This document shows positions 44,403 to 56,337 of a stretch of DNA of 64,000 nt, piece after piece. Made by a program: the position numbers and the translations under genes. The first letter of the stretch is position 1. Each line of letters begins with the position of its first letter. Under the pieces are notes generated by a model. That model did no database searches. It was not told the DNA's origin and worked only from the letters and a program-made list of their open reading frames with translations. Source of the stretch: Lunularia cruciata (lineage: Eukaryota; Streptophyta; Marchantiopsida; Lunulariales; Lunulariaceae); NCBI GenBank assembly GCA_948567375.1, contig OX419757.1, positions 496,001-560,000 on the forward strand, read 5' to 3'.

Positions 44403-45048
44403 GTCCATTCCTCAAACTACTAGAGCACATCTTTGTTCTTGTTCTGGAAAGGGTGTAGGCTCTTGGATCCTAGATCGACTTTGCATTAGGGCGTTCCGAC
44501 TTGCACTAGCTCCTTTCTCTACAGCGATGAGGTTTTGCCTAGGTTTGGTCCACCCATTTGCATCTTCATTACTCACTTGTGAGTGTAATTCTACACTAGA
44601 TGCAATAGCGGTCCATATGACATGGTGTCCTTTTGGAGGATAGAGGATAGCTACCCATGATGCTATTATGGCCATAGTGTTTGCTATGGCAGGAGAGAGT
44701 GGATACTTGGCATGGAGGAAGCGTTCTTATGCTTTGCAGACAACATGTGTCAAGGCAGACTTATACTTGGTTCGAGATGATCACGTGACAGATGTTGTGG
44801 TTACAAACCCTACCCATGATACAATTTTGGAGGGAGTGATTACCCATCCCCTTGAATGGGCAGCGAGTGCTGCAGCAGGTCGCAAGGTCTCGAAGCATAA
44901 GGGCATGCAGCGAGGTCACCTCTTTGTCCCTCTAGCTTTGGAGTTATATGGAGAGATGGACACGACGTTCTACATGTTTGTCAAGGAGTGCACGAGAGCT
45001 TATCATGTTAAGCACCAGGGGTACCACTCTCACTCTCATACTTTGTAG
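44403..45048 (+). pseudogene. RT knuckle and restriction-like endonuclease end of the second copy
   Basis: After the Ty3 insertion the frame gives CSGKGVGSWILDRLC, a CxC..H..C knuckle (CECNSTLDAIAVHMTWC) and CPFGG followed by TAG at 44641-44643. The frame then continues through SYALQTTCVKADLYLVRDD, VVVTNPTHDTILEGV and RKVSKHKGMQRGHLF to 45048. KxxK is followed by H where the other copy has Y. The knuckle and nuclease correspond to 1540-706 of the minus-strand copy. The amber codon is at exactly the same position in both copies. Confidence 0.7.
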
Positions 45049-45224
45049 CATATTTTAGGCAGCATGTGTCCATGCTCTACAGAGTGCAGTGGCTGGTGCA
45101 ATCCATAGGAAAGCAATCACACTAGTTGATGCTTCTTTGGATGCTCCAATTGTTTGTAGACCATACGACTTGCATAGCTCGGATATCTTAGGTGCAGTAG
45201 GGCAGATTTCTCATATAGACTATA

Positions 45225-45310
45225 TTGAGGCCTAGCTCCGTCTCTCCCTTGTACAGCTTGATGGGGTCTTCCCATCCTTTGTGTTCTCTACGCAAACGCC
45301 TTTTTATCTT
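45225..45310 (+). repeat. 3' end of the second non-LTR copy
   Basis: A degenerate GGCCTAGCTCC (for GGGGCTTAGCCCC) is followed by GATGGGGTCTTCCCATCC and CTACGCAAACGCCTTTTTAT, matching the end at 622-716. It fixes the 3' limit of the element. Confidence 0.65.
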
Positions 45311-46938
45311 ATATACATTCATTACCTAAGCAAGATAGTGTCAACAATCATGCCGATCCGCTTGTGCAGAGCTCAACATATATAATCTGCTTGTTATATG
45401 ATGTTTGTTTCACTGGGTCAATGCTTTCCTTTTGCTCGAGTATGTGTCTTCCTACTCGCTCGATAATTTTTCCTCTGCTTTCATTTGCATCCTCTGTTTC
45501 GGCTTGAGAAGGCTCGCTCCATTTACTACAGTGATGCTCACCATTGTACATGCTACTCATGGAATCTTCACTTCTGGTCTCGATCGAGTCGCTCACGTTT
45601 TCCTTGTCAACCCGTACTTCCTTGGCCTTCCACGTACTTGCTTAAATCACCGTGCATCCGTTCCTGCATGAATTGGTTGCTTCATCTACACAGATTTTCG
45701 TAGTACCTGGTGTACTAAGCTAAGAATACAAGTTCGCGAGTCCCGACAATGCAACACAAGTTGAACTTCTCTGTCTTCCATGTCTCGTGTTCCCTTGTGA
45801 ATCCAGCTGGACGACCAAAGATAATTTAACTTGTAAGGATCCTGGCAGGTGTCGTCTCCCATGGATTTATAGATTTAAAACACTTGCGAATCTCATAGTG
45901 AAGGAACTCAATACAGTAAGTTCGTCCAAGCTCAGCAGACTATCTTACCAACATCTTAGAGGAGATTATTTGCCGTTTCAAGTCAAGCAGATGGGGGTTA
46001 AGCAGGAGTTCGAAGCACTAGGCATCATCACTACAGGCTGCCACTTCTTGGACTTTGAGGCTTGCGATCCTGCAGGACCGCAAAAAAGTGACAACATTGT
46101 TTGACATAGTTTATGGTTTCAATCTACGGCCATTGCCGCTACGACTAGAGAGATATGTTGGATGGTGGTTTTCAATCAATGAGAATCTTCTGAATATGTA
46201 TGAATGACATTCCCCACAGTACATATTTCAAGATTCACACTAACTGAACTTTTCTTCATACTGATACCTACTGTATTGTCTAAAGACCAACAGATACTTG
46301 AATATATCAAGTGAAGAAAGTGAAGAATCTGTAGTCAATGACTATAAGGAATCGGTATGTAGAGAACTTGTTCTTGGCGCAGAAGTGGTGTCCAGGGCCT
46401 CTCAAGTTAGTACGTTTAAGCAAATTGCAGGCGTGACGTCATTCACTTTCCCAACAATATGAAATGAGATGAAATGCGATGAATTTCATGCTTCATATCA
46501 TCCACCCTTACCAGTCTGGCACTTGTGACTGACCTGCTTGACAACAATGTGTACCTGAAACGGACTACTAGTTTATGTCTCAGATAATTTTATCATGACT
46601 TTCACTATCACTATCAGGTACAAGGATGGTGTGACTCCATGGGCAAGGGTCGCTGAACGAACAATAAACAATCGGCATCCTTCTCCTGAATAGTTGGTTG
46701 TCAGCTGGAAATGACAATTTGTATGACAGCCATACTTCTCTAGCTGAAGCAGATGTACGATTACCAAACTTTGACTCCATCACTCCTTAGTTTGAAATCC
46801 GGAAAACTTATAAGATGGCAAGAGGGCAGAGGTGTTCTTAAGTTCTGAAGATTCGCTATTGAAAAAACACAAGAGAGACTCGAGAGGCGCAAGAAATTTG
46901 TAGCTGATCGCATTTTGATACTGCAAGAGTGAGGGCAG
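45311..46938. other. spacer upstream of the DFR-like gene
   Basis: The open frames (for example 45405-45671 and 45787-46104) have no family resemblance and no supporting splice sites. No repeat or RNA gene is recognised. The last few hundred bases should hold the promoter of the following gene. Confidence 0.4.
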
Positions 46939-49085
46939 ATGGAGGTATGTGTAACTGGAGGGACAGGTTACATTGCATCCTGTATCATCCGCAAACTACT
47001 CCAAAATGGTTACACTGTTCGGACTACTGTGCGCAGTACAAGTACTTCTCTTCCAGACCATCTCATTTGCTGTAAACCGGGATTGTGGCTCCCATGGTCC
47101 TGATCCGGGCATGCGAGTTGGTGTTGGAGGGCTGTATATATCCATTCTTCATCCTCATGATACAAGGAAGCATTCACTTGGTGTAGAACTCTTTGAGAAT
47201 CTGCGATCGCCAAATAGTCCACTGCACCAAAAGACTCCAGATTGCACAGGATATATAAGTCATATTTGAGCAAGGGGATGTGGACGATCTCGTTGAGTGT
47301 GAACAAAGAGAATTACTTACGTTGAGAATGAAATCAATATCCACCATTAGGCAGCTGCACTATACTAATCGGAGTTTTTCCAGTAGTGTCTCTCCTGAGT
47401 GTACCTACATGAGCTCCTACAGTTTCCATTCATGTCATATCTTACAATACTGACCTTTTCTTTGGTGGTTTGCACCAAGTAGAAGAAACGAAGAGGCTGA
47501 TCATTCTCAAGGACTTCCCGGGAGCCAAAGAAAGGCTTCATATTGTGCGAGCGAACCTTATGGAAGAGGGATCGTTCGATGAAGCCATGGAAGGTGTACA
47601 TGGTGTCTTCCATTGTGCTTGCCCTGTCCTTCCACCTGATCAGTACGAAGACCCAGATGTAAGTAAGCTCTCCTATCTGTTTTTGACCTTGAACGACCAA
47701 ATAGACCTCATGGATATGGTCCCCGCTTATTAGCTCTTTTTCACTGTCTGAAGTCGCTGCATGTTATGTTGGCACCCGTTGATCGAGCAGGTGAGTATGA
47801 TAGATCCAAGCGTCAAGGGGACCTTGAATGTCCTCAGATCCTGTGTGAAGTCATCTACGGTGAAGAGAGTGGTGATGACCTCTTCATGTTCAGCCATACG
47901 CTATGAATTTAATCGTTCGGATCTCGATGAACCCCTAGATGAGACTTGCTGGTCTAGCACTACGTACTGCAGAGACAAGCAGGTGAGTTCTCTTCATGTA
48001 TAGTTGCTTATTCAACAGTCAGTTGTCGATACAGGTTCCGCTTTCCAAGTTGTGCTTAAATAATCAATGTCGAGAAATGTAAGACTTTCTTTTAATCAGG
48101 TCAGGAGGCTGTATAGACTTAGCTACCGCAGGAATATTTTGCAGTGCTTCGATGATGAACTAACGCTTGAAGTGATGAGTGGGGATTACACGTAACAAAC
48201 AGATGTGGTATGCACTGGCCAAGACGTTGGCGGAGCAGGAGGCTTGGAAGTTCGCCGAACAACAGAAACTTGACCTCGTGGTAGTGAATCCGTCATACGT
48301 CGTGGGCCCTTTCCCAACTCCAGTTCCTTCAAGCACGGTTCTTTTCATCCTCTATCTGGTTCAAGGTACAAAATCTAATTTATGTACTTACCTTCTATTC
48401 ATCGCGAATTCGCTCACGGGGGTTAACTTTTCAAACATTGGAACAGAAATTTGTCATGAAGTCTGTAAGTGATGCAGGAAGAACGGATGAGTTTCCAAAC
48501 CAGATTATTGGATTTGTCCATATCGACGATGTTGTAGAGGCACATCTTCTTGTGTATGAGAAACCTGAGGCCAAAGGTCGCTATATTTGTTCATCGGTGA
48601 CAGCCCATTGGCGGGACATTATGAATGTTATTCGATCAAATTACGCTCTTCCCCTTCCTTCAAGGTAATAATCTTTTCTTGTTCTACTCTCTGCAAAATA
48701 ACACCATATACGCATTGCTACTTCTCGTAGTACCCAAGTACGAAGACGTAACATGACATGGAACAGATACAGAAATGTAGCAATGACATTATTCGCTGGG
48801 CAGTAATAGATCTTAACTGTGTACTAAAAGCTACAAATACAGATGCGAAGATTTTTGATTAGTTGAGTGAGAACTTTTACTGTACAGTTCCTGAGATGTA
48901 CAATGAACTGTGGAAACAGATGCAAGATTGATGACTCGGAGCTGATACCCCACAGCATGAGCAGTAACAAAATTTTACAACTAGGTCTCAAAGGCTTCAA
49001 AGGCCTAGAGGCAATGTTTTGTGACTGCCTGAACGACTTCTTGAAAAAGGGACTTTTGCAGCCTGAACATTTGCAGCCTAAATAG
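46939..49085 (+). CDS. DFR/CCR-type NADPH-dependent reductase
   Basis: Six exons: 46939-47035, about 47483-47658, 47791-47982, 48203-48365, 48478-48664 and 48896-49085. They give 1005 nt and 334 residues, typical for the family. The Rossmann start is [11 protein letters not shown], and VRTTVR marks the NADPH-binding region. [10 protein letters not shown] is followed by the catalytic WYALAK (Tyr158, Lys162), with TSSCSA supplying Ser. Substrate-side pieces are [10 protein letters not shown] and [15 protein letters not shown]. The extended SDR group contains dihydroflavonol, anthocyanidin, cinnamoyl-CoA and tetraketide pyrone reductases; the substrate cannot be chosen here. The second exon could start at 47480 instead without changing frame. 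The last intron acceptor (CTGAG at 48895) is the least certain. Confidence 0.85.
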
Positions 49086-49246
49086 ACGCCTGATGGAAAG
49101 CACTGTGACTCCATGAAATAAATACTATACGATAGCTTGAGTCAAGAACTTTAATGCAGAAGTCCATGCGAGCTCCAGCAACGGACAGTACCAGTAGCAC
49201 ACAATGATATACAGATCAAAACTAATTGTAAGCTCAGAGATTCTGG

Positions 49247-52200
49247 TCAACTAGGACCTTCACCACTCTCCTCGATGACGTCGAAAGCATGACCATGCTC
49301 AAGCAATTTCAGCAGATCAGTTTTCAATTTATTTAGGGATATGGGCTTCAACAGTATACTGTCCATCCCCGTCTCAAAACATTTTTCTCGTGTCCTGACG
49401 TCTGCGTTGGCTGTTAGAGCTGAGATTAAAGGGCGCTTGTCATGCCCGTATGTCTTGATGATTTCAGCTGCCAAGGTGAATCCGTCCATCTGGGAACATG
49501 TATTCATTGACAGGCTAAGAATACAATCAAGAACATGCATTTACACTAAGAAGACTCCATGGTGACATGATCGGTGGTGTACTGTGATCATTTCCGTTGA
49601 CATGATGAAGAGAAAGATTAGTTTGCAATATCTATGGAGAATGCCTCCATCCTGTTGCAGGGAAACTTGACATGGATACAACTAGACTTGCGAGAAGTCT
49701 GAACTGAGAGGCAATTCCACTACAGGAGTCCCGTGTCCTACAAACCATCAGACTATTAGACGCATGGATTCACTTGACTGTACGGCAAAATTGTGGCAAT
49801 CCCTCATGAAGTGAGTCCGTAAATGAGCATGCAGTCAAGTTATGAGAATGGGTCTTGATAAGTAGTTCAGAAAAGACGCATACCTCTGGCATGCATAGAT
49901 CAAGGAGAGCGATATCGAATGCCGAAGGGCCCACCTCAGCCAACTTCTGAACACACTCAGCACCAGACTCTAGTACAGTTGCTTTACACCCGAGTGTTTC
50001 TAGTAATCGTCTTGTCACCATTCTATTGATTGCATTGTCATCCACAACAAGAACCTGGAGTAATACAAGACATGTGCTGAGGGTATTCATACTCAAGAAT
50101 TATTGAACTAACCACTCAATCATATTAGAATCGGAACAAACCCACAAAATGGGGTAATGAACCACTACTCCTACCTGATGGTTGTATCATTTGACAATGC
50201 GCGAGCTTCCTTTCCTCTTTAGATTGCATGGTTTTACAAAATGCTGCTGCTTGCAAGCGCTATGCCTCAATGACAGTGTTACTACAGGGAACTTTCTTGC
50301 GCTTCTTCCAACTAGTTAACATTAGTTGTCTGATAAGAAAGTAAGCATGTATTGTTCAACAGCTGATATACCTTTAGACCGGCAAGACTATCTCCACTAA
50401 CGGATGTCTTTCTTGGTGTGCAAGGTTCGTCTGCTTGCTTTGAAAGAATTCCCACACACAAACAAAACTTGCACACGCTACCTTTGCCGATCCCCGCACT
50501 TTCAAGGGCGATAGTGCCACGCATCAACTGTAATTGATCCAAGTTATGCATCAATGATCTCGAACAGTTCAATGTTACAAGTGATAGCTTTTATAGTATG
50601 CCATGATACCGGATCCTACAAGTTGCATCGGGAAAGAAGCCGTGGAACCAAAATCGCAAGTAACAGTGGTTTCACCAGCCTGAATCAGTAAGCACTAACC
50701 TCCACAAAACTCTTACATATTGCTAGACCAAGTCCCGTTCCACCAAACCTTCGTGAAGTGCTGCTGTCTGCTTGAACAAATTTGTTGAACAAACGGTTGA
50801 TATTGTCCGCACTAATCCCAGCACCTGTGTCTTGCACATCAACATGCAGATACTTATAACTGGGTTTCAAAGTTCTTTTCTTTGTTGGAGTCGGTGCTTG
50901 CTCCAGTCCAGGTGGACCGTCAACACTTGCGCCCATATATACTGAGACGTGCACATGTCCAGTAGTTGTAAACTTTATTGCGTTCCCAATCTGTTCCAAA
51001 ACATAAGTAATAAATGAGGTCAGTGGGTAGGCCTTCATGTCTGATCATTATCTGAGCGTTCTAGAGTCGAGCAAGGAGACCCACACCAGTCTATAAGCTG
51101 ACAACGATTCAAGGTTTGAGCTTGAAGCAATCTTTAAACTACTACGGCGTGAAAAGAGAAAGACTATCGTGCTGTAACTATGTGTACTGACTGCAAAATA
51201 TCTTACCACGTTTAAGAGAATCTGGAGGATGCGCTTGTTGTCTCCAAGAACAGTTTCAGGCACATCATTTAGCCTCCACTCAAATCCTATCTGTTTACTC
51301 GTTGCCATGGGCCTCAAAAGATTTTCTGCTTCTTTAAAAAGAGGTGCAAGTTCAAAAGGAGACACATCCAAGGCAAGCTTCCCGACCTCAAGTTTAGAAA
51401 AATCAAGGACATCATCGATCAAGGTTTGTAAGAACCCACTACTTCTATTCATAGTCTCGACCATTGCTTTCTGGTCAGGTGTCAGATCAGACTCCAAAAG
51501 TAGCGAAGCGAGCGCTACGATAGCATGCATAGGTGTACGCATTTCGTGATTCATAACTGCTAGAAACTCATTTCGTGCAGCCATGGCATTCTCTACCTCT
51601 TGTCGGGCTTGTTCGAGCTCTGCATTTTGAGTCAGAAGCTGATCTCTTGCACGCAGAGACTCCTCCAAGACTGTAGCATGGGAAAGAGCAACGGCCACCT
51701 GCAATAGGTCACTGAGTTTTGAGGTGTGGATCACTTAGAATAACTGCTTTATCATAACAAACACAAGAGAAGTTACTAGGATGGTGAGTATATCACCGAC
51801 TGGAAGCTGCAGTATTCATTCTGAACCATTTATTCTTGTCGAAAATCAACGTCAACATGAGCGGCCCACAGATCTCAATAACTTGATAAACCTGGGATAA
51901 ATTGCACATTTAACAGTCTGGACTATTTGTTACGTAATAGCTCTACATGCGTCTGATCCTACAGGATCTTGTGAGCTTCAAGACATTATAAATTCCTGGA
52001 CTACGGGCCAATACTTACCAATAAAAAAGAATACCGTTCCTTTGCTTTGCTTCGATTGTTAAACGATTTGTAAACTTATGCGCCTTAAAGGTACAAATAC
52101 ATGAACTTCTTTTCCAGCTGAGAAGGCATACCTGGTCAACAACAGAGTTCAGGAGATCCATTTCATGGGTGCCCCATTGTCGATCCGGCTCGTTGGGAAG

Positions 52201-54298
52201 AGCAAGAACCATCAAGGCTAAAGCTCCGTCGTCACCGGTATTTATGACCTCAATATTTACATTCCTACTAAAATCAGTTGTGTGTAGTAAAGGGAGCCTC
52301 ACGGCGATAATGTGACCCTCAAGCATCTCTTCAGGTGACCTGGATGCAGTATATTTTGCGAGGGCACAGTCCTTTGGAATGACCAGAGCACCTAGGGTGT
52401 TCAAAATCTGCAACGAGGCCCAATACTCATGCATCATTATGCTGCATGGCGCTGGCGTGAAGAGTCAAAAGATGAAAGACTGAGGCCATATCGAATTGAA
52501 AAGCTCATGTAGGTGCTCAGAGCTCCTACTGTGTCTGATGTGTAATTTCTCAAAAAATAGGGTCTATGAAAGAATTGCACAACGATCATTACTATTGATT
52601 AATAGCAGATATGTTTACTTAGCTCTGTGAAGTTAAGCATACAAGCAACAGGTGGATGGGCAAAGCAAGGAAACAAAACTGTTTTAACTGTTTCATCGGC
52701 CATGGGGACCGAAAATGAAGTAGCTATGACGTCTGATTCAACCGCATAGGTAAGCTCCATGGATTTAGTTGAAAGGTTGGGCATCCAGATGCCACAGTCT
52801 TCCAAGTTTAATGTTCGGGCCGTCTCTATGAGTGTGGTTTGAAGTATGGTATGGCGATCGAGAGTACTTCGGATCTCATGAGTCAACAGTCTTACATGTC
52901 GTCCAATTTCTTCCTGTTTCTTGATCTTCCCAACCTCTTTGCCCAACTCTGCTGTCTACAATCGGCATCAAATGAAGGTTATCGGTAAGCTTAAGCACCC
53001 GAAAATAGGCTTCAAGTTGTGTGTCATATCAAATAACACCTGACATGATAGAGTAGGTGTTGTGTGTAGACTACGACACTCTTTATAGCTCTAATGAGAG
53101 ATATCTATTCGGGTTATGGCATTCCTGAGACTAGTTGCTTCCAAGAACATGACAATATTGTTGTTAACATACTCATTCTGTATCAGAACCCTCGTAAAGA
53201 GATTAGTCTATCGATCATCGTCAACCCAAGTATTGTGTGCCCATGACTACCTCTTACCCTAGGAAGGCCACCCAGATTTGACATCCTACAAGTGAGAAAC
53301 GAAACTATTGATCTCAATTGGTTACGGATTTTTAAGATAAGTGATGTATCAACTGGAAGTGCCTAGCATTCTTGTGTAGCCCAGACTCTGCGCGACACAT
53401 GGCCAAAATTGCAAGTGGACTTACTTTTAAAGTAAGGAAAATTTCTCTTGTCTTCACAGAAAGAAGTTCTGGTATAACTTGAAACAACGTGATGGCAGTT
53501 GCACATGACACAGCTGCTGTGAGACATTTGAAGAATGTCATCATTCCGAATGAGGCTTTGGAATTTGATGTGTAAGTCCATATCGTTATGATGTGAGTCA
53601 GACCGCACAGTATGATGAATAGACCAAATTCAGCAACCACCAATTTATAAGGAAACATCTGCATAAACATAAAACATGTGCAGTTAACCTCAAAAGAGTC
53701 CCTCTGCCGTGAGAACTTACGTGTAGAGTAGAGCACAAGTACACCTGATAGCTTCGTCACATCAGATATCATGTCATGGGCTAGAATGGAAGTTTTACAT
53801 ACAATGCAAACGTAGAGGGAGGTTAACTGGTACCTTTGTTTTGTACAGGAAGAATAAAAGCTCCACGGGTATTGAAAAATATGCCACAGCAATAAGAATA
53901 TCTGCAGAGAGTTGCCACCTTGCCATGTAGGTGTAGCTCCCTCGTTGGTGCTTGACCAGACAACCATCACAAGTCTGTGTCACATTTACTAGCAAGCCAT
54001 CACATTCATCGGAACATAACTTGTAATGAGAAAAGGAAACTTCTGTTAGACCCTCAACAAATGGAATAGTTGCTGGAATAATGAATGTATTTGTTGAGCT
54101 GGTTTGGGGCTCTGAAGTGCGCGTTATATTGTCTAGCATATCTACAAATTCCGGAAACATATATCTTCTGCTTCTTGAGTTGGCCGCCACGGCGACTGGT
54201 AAGTAAAACAGGCCCCAAGAAACCGTAACTAGCTTCAAAATGAAGGCATGTATGATTTTTAGGTCATATTTGGAGAACTTTCTTGTCTTCATGGTCAT
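49247..54298 (-). CDS. ETR: ethylene receptor, hybrid histidine kinase (ETR2/EIN4-like)
   Basis: Nine minus-strand exons: 53834-54298, 53425-53658, about 52680-52955, 52132-52407, 51207-51698, 50700-50990, 50372-50527, 49884-50054 and 49247-49489, giving about 867 residues. An N-terminal signal anchor and a Cys-containing lumenal stretch with sequons NIT and NVT precede the three ethylene-binding helices ([32 protein letters not shown] with the copper ligands C173 and H177). GAF, kinase and receiver follow: H468 in NHEMRTP, N box IGNAIKFT, G boxes DTGAGI and GGTGLGLAI, receiver D735/D736, D782 and the Lys of LLKP. Kinase residues are complete, unlike many subfamily-2 receptors of flowering plants. 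The junction of exons 3 and 4 has a weak donor (GTTTTG). Confidence 0.93.
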
Positions 54299-56337
54299 TC
54301 TCTGAATGAAAAGTGAGGTAGCACTTCACCTGCAGTCATGAAAACAGAACCAAGCGTCCTCAGATTTGAGTACGATACATAGCTTTTGTTTGCAAGTAAG
54401 CAACAATATATGACACTGAGCAAAAGGAAGCATAGAATGGTTTGACTGACTAGCACACTTTGTCACTGATGAGGATTTGGTTACATCTCAGTAACTAGTC
54501 TATGTAGAAAATTTTATGCAGTAGTGAGTTTAGGGATTCAAGCCCGTAACTTGGATGATCAGGAATTTAAGCTTTCCGGAATTCAAGTCGGCAAACTAGT
54601 GTCTTAAAAACTCTCCGTAAGCTTCTGGCGAACCTTTAGGTCATGTTATCCACATGTAGACCTGAACCCCACTCTTTCGATGTTAGCCAGTCTATGGTCG
54701 TAAGGGTTTGAAATCCAAGGCACTGTAAAATAGCTCTTTACTAAAATTCTCAACAACAGCTCAACGCTTCTGCAACACCCTTTTGATCCAACAGGCGCTC
54801 AATGAAGGCAGTGAGCGCGTGATACTCAAGCCAAACTCTGATCAACCTAGTACAGCTTGTCCGGTCATGCACTAAATACTATACAAGACATCAACTGGTA
54901 GCCTTATTTGGAAGAGAAGGATTGCTACTATGTCGACCTCATCTCAGGCGAAGGGAAGGTAGGAAGGTCCTGCAGCGACATTAATGACTGTGCACCAGAA
55001 CCAGATCGGTGTGCGGAACCACGTATGGATCTTCCTTATGGTTTGACCTTGATGGGTCTCCAACCCTTGCTCAAACCTGGCCATTGGTAAAACCGTGAAG
55101 TACAGTTGAGAGTGACCCACAATCTGCATGTTGAAGTGCAGAAAGGTACCATTAGGTGGATTCTGAGTTCACGGGTCGTTTCACAGAGCTGATCCACAAT
55201 GGATGGGAATCAGCTCTGTGAAACGACCCGTCCTGTATTCAAAACCCACCTGTATGGAATGTCGAATTCCCTGGGCTCACCTTGTGTGTGTGACCAGAAA
55301 TCATTCTCGCTGTGGGTCTAGACGTGTAGATTGTGAAAATGTAGGTGATCTGTTCCTAGCTGACTGCAAAACGCCTCAAGAAACAGCCATGCTGGGGACT
55401 CACCAGTCCATAAAATTCAGTAACGTCGATGAACGCTCATTCCAAATCCGCTAAACCTCAGATGCTCTAACTCTACAGCCTCACATTATGCATACTGAAT
55501 GGATGGTTCATTGGAAGGATGTATTCAATTGGAAAATTCCCATGTCTTCACTGCAAGGTGGAACTACCTGCTCTCTATGTAGTAGTTACCTATAGATTCG
55601 ATGAGGAAATCTCCAACAAGTACGTTCCATCGACCGATTCCTGAATGCCATCGCGTTCAAAAATACGGGTCCTGTTTCTCGCCAAGTAATAGCTCCAATA
55701 AGGTCCCGTGTGAATATATTATTGCAGGAAAGCGCTCACTTAGTGTACCTGTCTTCCAAGAAGCAATGCAACATGAAAGATACAGTACAGTACAGTACTT
55801 GCCTCACAGAGAAGAGCTAACGATGTAGATAGGCCTCAACCAAGCCTTGTTGTCAAACTAGAACAGAAGTAGAGTATCAACAACTTCAACACTCCATGCA
55901 GTAATTGCTACATATGGATTACAATTCCATTTTTACAGTGAGTCTGTACTGAACTTACCGCTTTCCCAGTTACAGGAGGCTAGCACCAGACATGAAAAAC
56001 ACAGACAGCCAGTGAGTCCATGAGTTCACCATTTTCCCTCTGTGCTCCGTCCAGCGGTGGATCACGAGGTGTCAGTGATTGGGACCAATGCAACACTTCG
56101 GATCTAGCAGATAAGAAACTCGAAAGGGACACCTTTCTCCTCGACCGGAAGGCAAATATCTTCACAGAAGGTAAATCACTGACTTGCCAGAAATCAAGCT
56201 CGCCAATGTGAGCACACAGACTTTTGGCAAGTAGACGAGTTCCTTTCGTGAAAAATATTGAAGGTCTTCTGACCAGACCCCAAATGTGAAGTCACGCACC
56301 TCTTCTTTGTAGCAACAACTATTCACAACACGGATCA
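54299..56337. other. upstream region of the ethylene receptor, no further gene recognised
   Basis: Probably the receptor's promoter and 5' leader near 54300-54900. Otherwise only short unassigned ORFs are present (54908-55090, 55203-55454, 55601-55828, 56020-56211). A perfect 23-bp inverted repeat sits at 55171-55231. Confidence 0.4.
55171..55231. repeat. perfect 23-bp inverted repeat, 15-nt loop
   Basis: ACGGGTCGTTTCACAGAGCT continues with GAT, followed by a 15-nt spacer and then the exact reverse complement. Any transcript would form a stable hairpin. There is no terminal repeat or target duplication that would make it a MITE. Confidence 0.9.

Larger units (their letters stand above)
34202..45310 (+). 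mobile_element. second RLE-type non-LTR copy, split by a Ty3 element
   Basis: The copy runs 34202-36599 and resumes at 44403-45310. It aligns with the minus-strand copy from GTGTGAGGGGTTGTGG to CTACGCAAACGCC. The coding region has many stops and frameshifts in its 5' part: finger region about 34290-34600, RT fragments 35126-35383, 35499-35693, 36073-36321 and 36258-36485. The two halves join exactly at GTCC once the Ty3 element and one GTCC copy are removed. The RT-knuckle end (44403-44643) and the nuclease region (44668-45048) are better preserved. The element is older than the Ty3 insertion. Confidence 0.8.

Noticed and set aside
54530-54600. tRNA-like GGGATTCAAGCCCG sequence
   Set aside because: Only a T-arm-like piece is present; no acceptor or anticodon stem can be formed.
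55171-55231. MicroRNA precursor
   Set aside because: Perfect pairing and a 15-nt loop without lower stem or mismatches do not fit plant miRNA precursors, and there is no evidence of transcription.
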